In this document: positions 8,501 to 16,836 of the stretch, one piece after another | How positions within the stretch are numbered: position 1 is the first letter of the stretch | Layout of the letters: every line of letters starts with the position of its first letter | Source of the DNA: DSXF01 sp964387495 | Lineage (GTDB): Bacteria; Chloroflexota; Anaerolineae; Anaerolineales; Villigracilaceae | Assembly: GCA_964387495.1 (NCBI GenBank) | Contig: CAYLXB010000002.1 | Span: 59,397 to 123,396, forward strand | Length of the DNA: 64,000 nucleotides | Reading direction: 5' to 3' | Made by a program: the position numbers and the translations under genes | The notes under the pieces: generated by a model | What the model saw: the letters and a program-made list of their open reading frames with translations, nothing else | Database searches by the model: none | What the model was told of the DNA's origin: nothing

Positions 8501-9738
8501 TTCTTCATTTCCAATACAAAGTCGTACGGATAATCGGCCAACACTTCGGCCTTACCATCCGGACGGATCCAGACCGAGTCCTCGATCCGGGCACCCATGC
8601 CCTGGTCAGGATAATACAACCCTGGTTCAACAGTGACAACCACACCTGGTTTCAGGATATTGTCATCCGTAGCCGTCAGACTCGACCAGGGACGTTCGTG
8701 AACATTCAATCCAAGCCCATGTCCTAATGAGTGGACATAACCTGCCACCGGAGCACCGTCGTTAAGAGGCGTCTTGTGTCCAAGCGCCTCATAATACTCA
8801 CAGACCATGCGCTGGTATTCCTTGAAAACTACGTTCAAGTCAAGATTTTCCATAACCTTATTATATGCGCCGCGTACCTGGTCATAGAGTTTCTGAGCCT
8901 CGGGTGTAGCATAACCCAGACTCCAGGTACGGGTGAAGTCATAAAAGTAACCGCCGCCTTGCTCACAGGGGAAGATGTCAAAAACAATCGTACGTCCCAG
9001 GCGGAGCAAATCCTCGGGGTTGCCGGTCGAGTGTGGGATGCCCGCATCCCGGCCAATGGCAAAGATGGTGCCTTCAGGGTTCTCGGCACCCAACTCGGCC
9101 AGCCACAGGTTGATCATACCTTTGACATCACCAACCGTCAGCGGGGAACCATTTTCTTTGAGCAGCACCTCATCAGCACGGACGGGGCAGTTGGTTAGAT
9201 AGTCAGCCACACGTCCAACAACCGTTGTGGTAATCTTGCCCATCTTGCGGATGCGCGCCACCTCAGCTTCATCTTTGCTCTCCATGGCATACATGAAGAG
9301 CGAATCTTCACGCGATTCACCAACCAGTTCCAGGTCAGGCATAAGCCGCCTCAGGTGATTGATAATACCGAAAACACCGCTCAGATCGTAGTGGCCGTAA
9401 ATCCCCATGCGCCCGGACTGGATCCCCAGGTCGGTAAATATCCGTTGAAAACGAAGGGCGCCCATCAGGGTCAGGTCGCCGCCCGCATCCTTGAGTAATT
9501 CAGTGTAAGGGTACTTGCTGAAACAAACCAAATTCAGGCCAGACCTGGCAGCCTCCTCACGCTCCATGTCATTACAGAACAAGACCGCCGGTTCACCACA
9601 CTTCTTGACCAATGCTGCGTGGCTGACATGCCCGCCGCCAGTGAAATAGTACATGGGCGGGTTGTGCTCAGCATGACCAAGAATCAGAATGGCATCCAGG
9701 TTGCGGGCTTGCATGAGAGTATCGATGTCAGATTTCAT
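8488..9738 (-). CDS. M24-family metallopeptidase (Xaa-Pro aminopeptidase-like)
   Basis: 416 residues. An N-terminal creatinase-like domain (about 1-165) precedes a pita-bread catalytic domain. The five metal ligands can be placed in FDIFP, YDFTRTW, HSLGHGLGLNVHE, VTVEPGLY and ARIEDSVW, so the dinuclear site looks intact. The family removes N-terminal residues ahead of proline or cleaves related dipeptides; the exact substrate cannot be read here. The ATG at 9738 is preceded by ACAGGAGAT. Its end overlaps the start of tsaD, so the two are translationally coupled. Confidence 0.9.
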   Translation of the reverse strand: MKSDIDTLMQARNLDAILILGHAEHNPPMYYFTGGGHVSHAALVKKCGEPAVLFCNDMEREEAARSGLNLVCFSKYPYTELLKDAGGDLTLMGALRFQRIFTDLGIQSGRMGIYGHYDLSGVFGIINHLRRLMPDLELVGESREDSLFMYAMESKDEAEVARIRKMGKITTTVVGRVADYLTNCPVRADEVLLKENGSPLTVGDVKGMINLWLAELGAENPEGTIFAIGRDAGIPHSTGNPEDLLRLGRTIVFDIFPCEQGGGYFYDFTRTWSLGYATPEAQKLYDQVRGAYNKVMENLDLNVVFKEYQRMVCEYYEALGHKTPLNDGAPVAGYVHSLGHGLGLNVHERPWSSLTATDDNILKPGVVVTVEPGLYYPDQGMGARIEDSVWIRPDGKAEVLADYPYDFVLEMKKWKM

Positions 9739-9826
9739 AAAATCTCCTGTAATATTTCGTACCCGTCCGGGGTTTGAATTCTCAGGCTTCAGGTACTCTT
9801 TATCTTACGTTCAATCCGGTGCTGGG

Positions 9827-11194
9827 TTACCGCTTCCATCCGTGCAGCACATGCAACAAAGCAGAAAGCAACATTTCATCCTGCTCCGGCAGGACAGTGC
9901 GCGGGTCGAACAGAATGCGCTCATTTTCTGTCCGACCAATAACGGGCGGAACGTGGGTGCGCAGCCTGGCCAGGAATTTATCCGGGTTTTTAAGTGCCAG
10001 ACTGAGAACAAATGTGGGCATGGATTCACCCGGCAGGGAACCGCCGCCGACAGTAGATTCAGAGGCTACAACTTCACCCTGATCCAAGTGCGCCTGCCAC
10101 GCTTCTGCCCTCAGCCTGGACTGCTCAGGCTGCATGGAAATCATCCTCCAAATGGGGATTTGCCTGACCGCTTCATCCTTCAGGTAATGGAGCAGGGTAG
10201 CCGTAAGGCCCGCCAGGCAGGTCTTATCGGCACGCACGGCACGTGCCAGAGGATGTTTTTTAATCCTGGAAACGAGGTCAGCCCGACCTATGATGATTCC
10301 AGCCTGCGGGCCTCCCAGCAACTTATCGCCGGAGAAACAAACCAAGTCACAACCAGCAGCCAAGGATTCCTGTACGGTCGGTTCATGTGCCAGGCCATAG
10401 CAAGCAGTATCCAACAATGCGCCGGAACCAAGGTCATCCATCACAGGAACGCCCGCCTGATGAGCAGCATCCACAATCTCCTTGAGTTCAGGTTCCTCGG
10501 TAAAACCAATGATCTTAAAGTTGGAACGATGGGCGCGCATAACCAGTGCCGCCGGATCCTGCAAGGCTTCCTCGAAATCCCTTACCCGTACTTTATTGGT
10601 AGTGCCAATCTCAACCAGCCTGGCTCCCGACTGTTTCATGACATCCGGCACACGGAAACCGCCACCGATCTCAACCAATTGAGAACGAGGGATTACAACG
10701 CGGCGATAGGCGGCTAATGCCGACAGTACCAATAGCACGGCAGCAGCATTGTTGTTGACAATCACTGCCGATTCTGCTCCTGTTATCCGCATCAGAACCT
10801 GCTCAGCATGAACCGAACGTGAGCCGCGCTTACCAGTGGAGAGGTCAAATTCCAACGTGGAGAAACTCTCCCCAACAGTCTGCATTGCCTGCAACGTAGC
10901 AGTACTGAGCGGAGCGCGTCCCAGATTGGTGTGCAATACCACACCTGTAGCATTGATTACCGGAAGCAGGGTGGGCCGAGTCCAGTCTGCCAGGCAGGCA
11001 TGGGCCTGGGCCAGAATTTCGGCGCGCTCCGGAACGGTTGGTACAGATCCATTTAGTAGGTGCTGCCTAAGTTCTTCCAGTACAAAGCGCAAAGCCTGCA
11101 GACTCAAGGGACGGCCATAGGAAGCCATCAATTCGGCAGCCTGGGTAGTCTGCAGGAGTTGTTCGACAGATGGCAGGTTGTGCAAATCGATCAT
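9827..11194 (-). CDS. selA: L-seryl-tRNA(Sec) selenium transferase
   Basis: 455 residues, full length. SelA is a PLP enzyme that converts Ser-tRNA(Sec) to Sec-tRNA(Sec) with selenophosphate. Seen: an N-terminal helical tRNA-binding region, INATGVVLHTNLGRAPLS near residue 80, and the PLP lysine K291 in CFSGDKLLGGPQAG. Its start overlaps the upstream membrane-protein gene by ATGA. selB, selD and tRNA-Sec are not in the window, and no in-frame TGA was found in the hydrogenase genes here, so the selenoproteins it serves lie elsewhere. Functional Sec use by this organism is inferred. Confidence 0.93.
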   Translation of the reverse strand: MIDLHNLPSVEQLLQTTQAAELMASYGRPLSLQALRFVLEELRQHLLNGSVPTVPERAEILAQAHACLADWTRPTLLPVINATGVVLHTNLGRAPLSTATLQAMQTVGESFSTLEFDLSTGKRGSRSVHAEQVLMRITGAESAVIVNNNAAAVLLVLSALAAYRRVVIPRSQLVEIGGGFRVPDVMKQSGARLVEIGTTNKVRVRDFEEALQDPAALVMRAHRSNFKIIGFTEEPELKEIVDAAHQAGVPVMDDLGSGALLDTACYGLAHEPTVQESLAAGCDLVCFSGDKLLGGPQAGIIIGRADLVSRIKKHPLARAVRADKTCLAGLTATLLHYLKDEAVRQIPIWRMISMQPEQSRLRAEAWQAHLDQGEVVASESTVGGGSLPGESMPTFVLSLALKNPDKFLARLRTHVPPVIGRTENERILFDPRTVLPEQDEMLLSALLHVLHGWKR

Positions 11195-11646
11195 AATGTA
11201 TGGTCCGAACTCTCATCGGATGGCCCTGGCCTGGGCACTGCAGGCGGACGCCACTGGCTTCGTTCACGCAAACGGATGAAGTACTCCACCGCCCCGATCC
11301 CAACCGCCAATCCAACAATCACCCACAGGTTCGTCAGATCATTGAGAGTCAACCAAGCCAGCGTGGCGCCATAAATACCCACCCACAGCGCCTGACGCAG
11401 GGTGACATTGAGTGGAGAAGGTGGAACTGCAGGGGAGAGATAGTGAAAGAGATGGACAACAGGCAGTGCCGTGCCAGTCAGCGCTGTCAACCACAGTACA
11501 TAGAATGTCCAACGTCCCCAAACAGTCGGTTTGATAAAATAGAAAAGCAGGAACAACCCGCCCCAACCAAGAAGGATCATCACCAGGGATGGGAACAGGA
11601 ACGGGCGAAAAGAAATGGAAAATGAGGTATGGTGCTGCATCAACAT
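11191..11646 (-). CDS. Small multi-pass membrane protein of unknown function
   Basis: About 151 residues with four hydrophobic segments and a charged, Pro-rich C-terminal tail (from about RLRERSQWRPP). I do not recognise a family. Starts are uncertain: ATG at 11646, ATG at 11640, or TTG at 11685; a TATAAT on the minus strand at 11648-11653 argues against the TTG. Its TGA overlaps the selA ATG, so it probably leads a transcript with selA, the M24 peptidase and tsaD. No link to selenium metabolism can be shown. Confidence 0.55.
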   Translation of the reverse strand: MLMQHHTSFSISFRPFLFPSLVMILLGWGGLFLLFYFIKPTVWGRWTFYVLWLTALTGTALPVVHLFHYLSPAVPPSPLNVTLRQALWVGIYGATLAWLTLNDLTNLWVIVGLAVGIGAVEYFIRLRERSQWRPPAVPRPGPSDESSDHTL

Positions 11647-11715
11647 GATTATACCCGCACAGCAACTCAATAACGGAATATCCAAAACAAAATCATTCTT
11701 TGGTTGAAGATGAAA

Positions 11716-11721
11716 TATAAT
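11716..11721 (+). promoter_or_regulatory. -10 element for the CAP-domain lipoprotein gene
   Basis: A perfect TATAAT 22 bases before the ATG at 11744, with AGGAGG (about 11732-11737) between. No convincing -35 at the right distance. Confidence 0.45.
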
Positions 11722-11743
11722 ACAACCAGAACAGGAGGCTCGA

Positions 11744-12835
11744 ATGACTCACAAAACTTTCTGTCTCGTCCTATTGACAGGCATGCTCCTGTCGGCATGC
11801 GGTGGACAGGCGACACGGGTCACAGAGACGCCCATCCCGGATACAGCCACAGCAACGCTGCAGGCTCTACCTGCCACCTCTACAGCAACTGAAACTCCTG
11901 CCAACATCGAATCACCAACTCCCAGCCCCACGGCAACCGAGTTTGTCCCCACCAACCCGGCTGACTGCATCAACAGCGCCGCTTTTGTGGCAGATGTGAC
12001 CATTCCAGATAACAGTGATGTCATCGCTGGTGTCACTTTTACAAAGACCTGGCGCATCAGAAACAGCGGCACTTGTACTTGGTGGTCAGGATACAAACTT
12101 ACCTATTACTCAGAGGAGCAGATGGGGGCCCCTGATGCCGTTCCCCTGCAGCCGACCAATCCGGGTGATGCGTTGGATATCTCGGTTGAATTAACTGCTC
12201 CCACCAAGGTGGGTGCACACCGGGGTAATTTCGTTATCAAAAACCCGGCGGGGTTGATCATAAAAGTTGACAATGACTCGAGGCTGTGGGTCCTGATCAA
12301 CTCGGTCAGTGAAGCCCCGATGGGTACACAAACCAGCGCAGGGCCGGTGCCCACCAACACACCGGTAGCCGTTAACACGACTCCCGCCACTCCAGCCGGA
12401 ACAGGTTTTGCTAACGTCACCTGTGCTTATACCAGCGATACGGGACGCGCCGCACAGGTTATTCAGACTGTCAACGCCTACCGCGCCGAAAAAAATTTAC
12501 CTGCTTACAAAGTCAATGACCAGTTGAATAAGGCTGCCCAGGCACATGCAAATGACATGGCCTGCAACCAACTCTTTGGCCACGCCGGCTCGAATGGCTC
12601 CAATCCACAAACGCGGGTGACAGCCAGTGGCTACTCGGCTTCAGCCGTCACCGAAAATGTGTACGGTAGTTACCCACCGCTCACAGGAGAACAAGTTGTA
12701 ATGTGGTGGCAGACAGACCAAACTGACATCAACCACAATAAAAACCTGCTCAGCAGCACATACACTGACATTGGAGTCGCCTATGCCTTCTTTGACAACT
12801 TCGGTTACTATGTGATCGTTTTTGCTGCTCCATAG
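11744..12835 (+). CDS. Lipoprotein with NBR1-type Ig domain and CAP/SCP domain
   Basis: 363 residues. A signal peptide with lipobox LLSAC (Cys near residue 19) predicts a lipid-anchored surface protein. A Thr/Pro-rich linker leads to a domain with the NBR1 Ig-like signature (FTKTWRIRNSGTCTWWSGY, about 95-190), a second Thr/Pro linker, then a C-terminal CAP domain (about 235-363) with VNAYRAEKNLPAY, a GHAGSNGSNP His motif and a WWQTD segment. CAP proteins are extracellular and varied in function; bacterial ones are often linked to the cell wall or sugar binding. The ATG is preceded by an AGGAGG ribosome site. This Ig/CAP pairing is frequent in Chloroflexota by my recollection, not verified here. 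Confidence 0.88.
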   Translation: MTHKTFCLVLLTGMLLSACGGQATRVTETPIPDTATATLQALPATSTATETPANIESPTPSPTATEFVPTNPADCINSAAFVADVTIPDNSDVIAGVTFTKTWRIRNSGTCTWWSGYKLTYYSEEQMGAPDAVPLQPTNPGDALDISVELTAPTKVGAHRGNFVIKNPAGLIIKVDNDSRLWVLINSVSEAPMGTQTSAGPVPTNTPVAVNTTPATPAGTGFANVTCAYTSDTGRAAQVIQTVNAYRAEKNLPAYKVNDQLNKAAQAHANDMACNQLFGHAGSNGSNPQTRVTASGYSASAVTENVYGSYPPLTGEQVVMWWQTDQTDINHNKNLLSSTYTDIGVAYAFFDNFGYYVIVFAAP

Positions 12836-12860
12836 TTATGACACCGATTTCAAATTCATT

Positions 12861-14957
12861 ATGAACCCTTCCCTCACTCCCTTCTTCCACCCCAAAGGTG
12901 TTGTCATCGCGGGGGCATCATCTCAGCCTGAAAAACTGGGCTACGCGGTTGCCCGCAACCTGGTACAAAGCGGTTATCGCGGTGCAATCCACTTTGTCAA
13001 CCCAAAAGGCGGCACGCTCTTCGGGTGGGAGATGTATGCCAGCCTGGCAGATGTACCTGAGCCGCTGGAGTTGGCCGTATTGGTCGTCCCCGCTCCGGCA
13101 GCCCCCGAATCGCTGCGCCTGTGCGGAGAACGCGGCATCAAGGCCGTCATCCTGCTTTCCGGCGGCTTTCGCGAGACCGGCTCTGAAGGCGCGGCGCTGG
13201 AAAATGAATGCCTGGAGGTCTGCCAGCAATACGGCATGCGGCTGGTCGGCCCCAACTGTGTAGGTTTGATTGACACCAACCTGCCGCTGGATACCACCTT
13301 CCTGCAAACCGCCACCCCGCCGCCCGGTGATGTGGGGTTCATATCTCATTCAGGGGCCATCTGTGCTGCCTTGGTGGACTGGTCCCGCCAGCAGGGTTTC
13401 AGCTTCTCACGCATTGCCAGCCTAGGCAACCAGGCGGATGTCAATGAGACCGACCTGCTTGGCCAACTTGCTGACGATCCGGACACGCGCGTCATCGCCA
13501 TGTACCTGGAACATATAGGCAGCGGCGTACGCTTCGTGCAGGAAGCGAGCCGCACTGTGCATAAAAAGCCGATCATCGCATTAAAAGCCGGGCGCTCCAG
13601 CGCAGGACAGAAGGCTGCTGCCTCGCACACAGGCGCATTGGCCGGCTCGGAGAGCGCCTATGATGCTGCTTTCGAAAAAGCCGGGGTCCTGCGCGCCAGA
13701 AACACCGAAGAAATGTTTGACTGGGCGCGCGCCCTGGCCTGGTGCCCTTTGCCCCAGGGCCGCCGCGTAGCCATCCTGACCAATGCAGGCGGACCAGGCG
13801 TACTGGCAGCGGATGCGGTCGAAGCCGAAGGCCTGGCATTGGCCGAGTTCACTCCAGGCACAATTGCCGCCTTGAGCAGTTTGTTGCCCACTGCTGCCAG
13901 CAAACATAACCCGGTGGACATGATTGCATCCGGCGGTCCCAAGGAATATGCTGCCTGTTTAAATGTCCTACTCAAAGATCCCAATGTAGATTCTGTCCTA
14001 GTGCTTTCCGTCCCACCGCCCATGTTCCCTGCCGAACAGGTAGTAGAAGCCATCCAACCCACCATCCACTCCAGTTCCAAGCCGGTGCTGGCTGCTTTCA
14101 CCGGCGGCATGTTGACACACACTGCGCTTGAGCATTTCCAGCAGGGTCATATGGCTGCCTACAGTTTCCCGGAGCGGGCCGCATCAGCGCTGGCCTGCCT
14201 GACCAAACGGGCTGAATACTTAGCAAAACCGGACAAGTCACCTACTGTGCTTGCAGATGTGGAGCAGAAAACAGCAAAGCGAGTTCTGGCCGAAACACCG
14301 GCCGGTTCCTGGCTGGAATCTGAGGCCTGTTTTCATTTACTGGAGGCATACCGCATCCCGGGTGCGCCTATCAAACTTACCCACAGTCCAGAGGAGGCCG
14401 CACAATGCGCGGCGCAGTGGGCTTGCCCCGTGGTTCTTAAAGTGGCTTCCCCGGACCTGCCTCATAAGTCGGATGTGGGCGGGGTCCTGCTGGATCTTCA
14501 AAATCTGGAGGATGTTCGTTCTGGCTACACAAAAATCATTGAACGCGTACATGCGGCGCGTCCGGAAGTACATATTGAGGGAGTACATATCCAGCGTATG
14601 ATCCCGTCAGGGCAGGAAGTTATCATCGGTGCAGTGCGCGATCCGCGATTCGGACCAATGGTGATGTTCGGCTCCGGCGGCGTGGAAGTGGAAGGACTGA
14701 AAGATGTAGCCTTTGCCCTGGCGCCGCTGGAACAGGCCGAGGCAGAGGCCCTGATCCGCCGCACATGGGCAGGAAAAAAACTCAAAGGCTTCCGCTCCAT
14801 CCAGCCCGCTGACGAGGCTGCGGTGGCAGAAATTTTGGTGCGGCTGTCCCATCTGGCACATGACTGTCCGCAAATCCAGGAGATCGAGATCAACCCCCTG
14901 CGCGTGCTTGCTCCCGGCATGGGGACAGTGGCAGTAGACGTGCGTATCAAAACGTAA
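12861..14957 (+). CDS. Acetate/acyl-CoA synthetase (ADP-forming), fused alpha-beta subunits
   Basis: 698 residues from the ATG at 12861; an earlier in-frame ATG at 12822 would run into the upstream gene and adds a non-homologous leader. This family converts acyl-CoA, ADP and phosphate to the acid, CoA and ATP, the energy-conserving last step of many fermenting anaerobes. Seen: CoA-binding Rossmann domain (VVIAGASSQPEKLG), ligase domain, the phospho-His region KAAASHTGALAGS, and a C-terminal ATP-grasp domain with LKVASPDLPHKSDVGGV and FGSGGVEVEGLKD. Both subunits are in one chain. Whether it prefers acetate cannot be told. Confidence 0.92.
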   Translation: MNPSLTPFFHPKGVVIAGASSQPEKLGYAVARNLVQSGYRGAIHFVNPKGGTLFGWEMYASLADVPEPLELAVLVVPAPAAPESLRLCGERGIKAVILLSGGFRETGSEGAALENECLEVCQQYGMRLVGPNCVGLIDTNLPLDTTFLQTATPPPGDVGFISHSGAICAALVDWSRQQGFSFSRIASLGNQADVNETDLLGQLADDPDTRVIAMYLEHIGSGVRFVQEASRTVHKKPIIALKAGRSSAGQKAAASHTGALAGSESAYDAAFEKAGVLRARNTEEMFDWARALAWCPLPQGRRVAILTNAGGPGVLAADAVEAEGLALAEFTPGTIAALSSLLPTAASKHNPVDMIASGGPKEYAACLNVLLKDPNVDSVLVLSVPPPMFPAEQVVEAIQPTIHSSSKPVLAAFTGGMLTHTALEHFQQGHMAAYSFPERAASALACLTKRAEYLAKPDKSPTVLADVEQKTAKRVLAETPAGSWLESEACFHLLEAYRIPGAPIKLTHSPEEAAQCAAQWACPVVLKVASPDLPHKSDVGGVLLDLQNLEDVRSGYTKIIERVHAARPEVHIEGVHIQRMIPSGQEVIIGAVRDPRFGPMVMFGSGGVEVEGLKDVAFALAPLEQAEAEALIRRTWAGKKLKGFRSIQPADEAAVAEILVRLSHLAHDCPQIQEIEINPLRVLAPGMGTVAVDVRIKT

Positions 14958-15006
14958 ACCAAGGTGTTCCCATTAGACAAGATATAGCCGTTTTCGAGGA
15001 GGAAGA

Positions 15007-15864
15007 ATGACCGCCATTGCCATCATCACCGATACTGATTCCAGCCTGCCGTTTGAACTGGCAGGACGTCACAAGATCGGGCAGGTGCCCATCATCGTCA
15101 ATTTTGGGGAGCAATCCTTCAAAGCCGCCTATGAGATTGACGACCGCGAGGCATTCGCCCGCATAGACAAGGACGGCAAACTTCCCACCACTTCCGCTCC
15201 CTCACCCGGGCAGTTTGTGGAGGCATACCGGCAGGCCTTTGAGGCCGGTTATGAGAGCATTTTGTGTTTCACCGTCAGCAGTGAGGTCAGTGCCACCTAC
15301 AAAGCCGCGCTGGCAGCCAGAGAGGAATTCCCTGGCAGGGATATTGAAGTGGTGGATACGCGCCAGTTGAGCATCAACCAGGGTTTCATGGCGCTGGCAG
15401 CGGCCGAGGCCGTCGCGGCGGGGGCTTCAAAACAGGAAGCCATCGAAAGCGCGCTGGAGATTCGTGAGCGCACCCATCTGTACGCAGCCCTGCCCACCCT
15501 GCGATATATTGCCATGAGCGGGCGTGTCAGCCAGGTTGCAGCCGGGATCGCGGGCGTGCTCAACATTCAACCCATCCTGAGCATCAAAAATGGAAAGCTG
15601 GATCTGCTGGAAAAAGTGCGCACGCGCCGGCGGGCCTGGGAGCGCACTGTTGAATTGTGCGTCGAGGCAGCCACAGGACGCCCGGTTGAACGGCTGGCCA
15701 TCCTGCACGTAAACGCGCCTGAAGAGGCCGCACAATTCGAGTCACAGCTCCGGGCAGCCCTGCCCGGCCTGCCCGAAGAGCGCCTCCTGGTTGAATTGAC
15801 GCCGGGACTCTCCATCCACTCCGGGGCAGGTATTGTGGGGGCAGCATTTGTGAGCGCCACGTGA
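15007..15864 (+). CDS. DegV family fatty-acid-binding protein
   Basis: 285 residues, the usual DegV length. The N-terminal TDTDSSLPFELAGRH and the TSAPSPGQFVEAY segment fit the family's lipid head-group pocket. DegV/FakB proteins hold a fatty acid while a FakA kinase phosphorylates it; no fakA is in the window, so that role is by family only. GAGGAGGAAG precedes the ATG. A strong hairpin terminator follows at 15891. Confidence 0.9.
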   Translation: MTAIAIITDTDSSLPFELAGRHKIGQVPIIVNFGEQSFKAAYEIDDREAFARIDKDGKLPTTSAPSPGQFVEAYRQAFEAGYESILCFTVSSEVSATYKAALAAREEFPGRDIEVVDTRQLSINQGFMALAAAEAVAAGASKQEAIESALEIRERTHLYAALPTLRYIAMSGRVSQVAAGIAGVLNIQPILSIKNGKLDLLEKVRTRRRAWERTVELCVEAATGRPVERLAILHVNAPEEAAQFESQLRAALPGLPEERLLVELTPGLSIHSGAGIVGAAFVSAT

Positions 15865-15890
15865 TGTGCAATTCCAGGATTTGAGGTATG

Positions 15891-15921
15891 TCAGGCGGCA
15901 AGCAGAAAGCCGCCTGATTTA
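15891..15921 (+). terminator. Rho-independent terminator of the degV-like gene
   Basis: TCAGGCGGC (15891-15899) pairs perfectly with GCCGCCTGA (15909-15917) across a 9-base loop, followed by TTTATTAAT. Confidence 0.8.
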
Positions 15922-15928
15922 TTAATGG

Positions 15929-15957
15929 TTGACTTTTTCATGGGAATTAAGTAAGAT
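15929..15957 (+). promoter_or_regulatory. Sigma-70-type promoter of the deacetylase gene
   Basis: TTGACT (15929-15934), a 17-base spacer, then TAAGAT (15952-15957). It lies between the degV-like terminator and the deacetylase gene. The expected start near 15964 leaves a leader of about 19 bases containing GAGG ahead of GTG 15983. This explains why the in-frame TTG at 15929 is not a start codon. Confidence 0.75.
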
Positions 15958-15982
15958 TTGGCAGCTTCCGAGGACCCGAACT

Positions 15983-16741
15983 GTGCCCAACTCTTCCAAA
16001 AATTCACATCTCAGCCGCCGGGAATTTCTCAAGTTGAGTGCCGCGGCGCTTTTAGCCACTGCGGCCGTTCAGGTCATGCCGGCGCAGGCTGAAGATGAGA
16101 CACCGGCTGTGATGTGGTATGGCAGCCGCAGCAGCCCATATGCAGCTCTGACCTATGATGACTGCTATCTGGCAAACAGGATGCAAGACCTGCTGGATAT
16201 CCTGGCAGGCTATCCCCAGGTCAAAGTCAGCCTGTTTCCGGCCGGCACGGCCCTGGAGAATAATGAAAGCAAGAATGCAGGGATATGGAAACGTTTCTAC
16301 GAACAGGGACATGAATATGGCTACCACACTTTTAACCACATTGGAGCATCGGTCATGTCCACCCAGGCAATCAACGATGACTTTGATCACTGGTATGAGA
16401 CACTCAGCGGGGTGTTGAGCGCCAAACCAGTTGTCAAGTTTTACCGTCCAGCCTACGGCATTGTCAGTCCTTCCCTTCTGGAAATGTGCCAGCAGCGCGA
16501 CTTGATCCCTGTCATGTGGTCACGCGGCTGGGGCGGGAAATTCGAAGTTTCGGAACGTGCCATCCGCGAAACCATGGCGGGGGATATTGTCCTGCTGCAC
16601 ATCCGCACAGATGACGTTCACAACACGGCCCAAGGATTGGAAATTCATCAGGATGGGATACTGCGCTTCGTAACGATTTCCACTCTATATCAAATATACC
16701 TTTCCGACCGGGAAAAAGTGCGCCTGCACCGGCGCAAATAA
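15983..16741 (+). CDS. Tat-exported polysaccharide deacetylase (NodB homology)
   Basis: 252 residues from GTG 15983, chosen because GAGG sits just upstream and a promoter overlaps the longer TTG reading. The N-terminus has a twin-arginine signal (SRREFLKLSAAALL) ending in MPAQA. The NodB motifs are TYDDCY (metal Asp), HTFNH (metal His pair), FYRPAYG and VLLHI, so the metal site looks complete. Such enzymes remove N- or O-acetyl groups from cell-wall or capsule sugars outside the membrane. The exact polymer is unknown; the exopolysaccharide operon nearby makes that glycan a candidate. Confidence 0.88.
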   Translation: MPNSSKNSHLSRREFLKLSAAALLATAAVQVMPAQAEDETPAVMWYGSRSSPYAALTYDDCYLANRMQDLLDILAGYPQVKVSLFPAGTALENNESKNAGIWKRFYEQGHEYGYHTFNHIGASVMSTQAINDDFDHWYETLSGVLSAKPVVKFYRPAYGIVSPSLLEMCQQRDLIPVMWSRGWGGKFEVSERAIRETMAGDIVLLHIRTDDVHNTAQGLEIHQDGILRFVTISTLYQIYLSDREKVRLHRRK

Positions 16742-16772
16742 ACTACCGGCAGCAGGCGGGGCAGAAAAGAGA

Positions 16773-16816
16773 GCCAGGATGAGCGGCAGATTCCTTGCGG
16801 TCCATCCTGGCAGTTT
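16773..16816. terminator. Hairpin terminator between convergent genes
   Basis: GCCAGGATG (16773-16781) pairs perfectly with CATCCTGGC (16803-16811) and is followed by AGTTTTATTT on the plus strand. It ends the deacetylase transcript and may also serve the convergent PLP-enzyme gene. Confidence 0.65.
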
Positions 16817-16836
16817 TATTTCCTCATACAGCCCAA

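Noticed and set aside
7514..8533. Long plus-strand open frame opposite tsaD and the M24 peptidase end
   Set aside because: It is antisense to two well-supported genes, has no recognisable domain and low-complexity-like composition.
9689..10717. Long plus-strand open frame opposite selA
   Set aside because: Shadow of the selA coding strand; no motif and no ribosome site.
15929..15982. TTG start extending the deacetylase by 18 codons
   Set aside because: The bases form a promoter and the extension pushes the twin-arginine signal away from the N-terminus.
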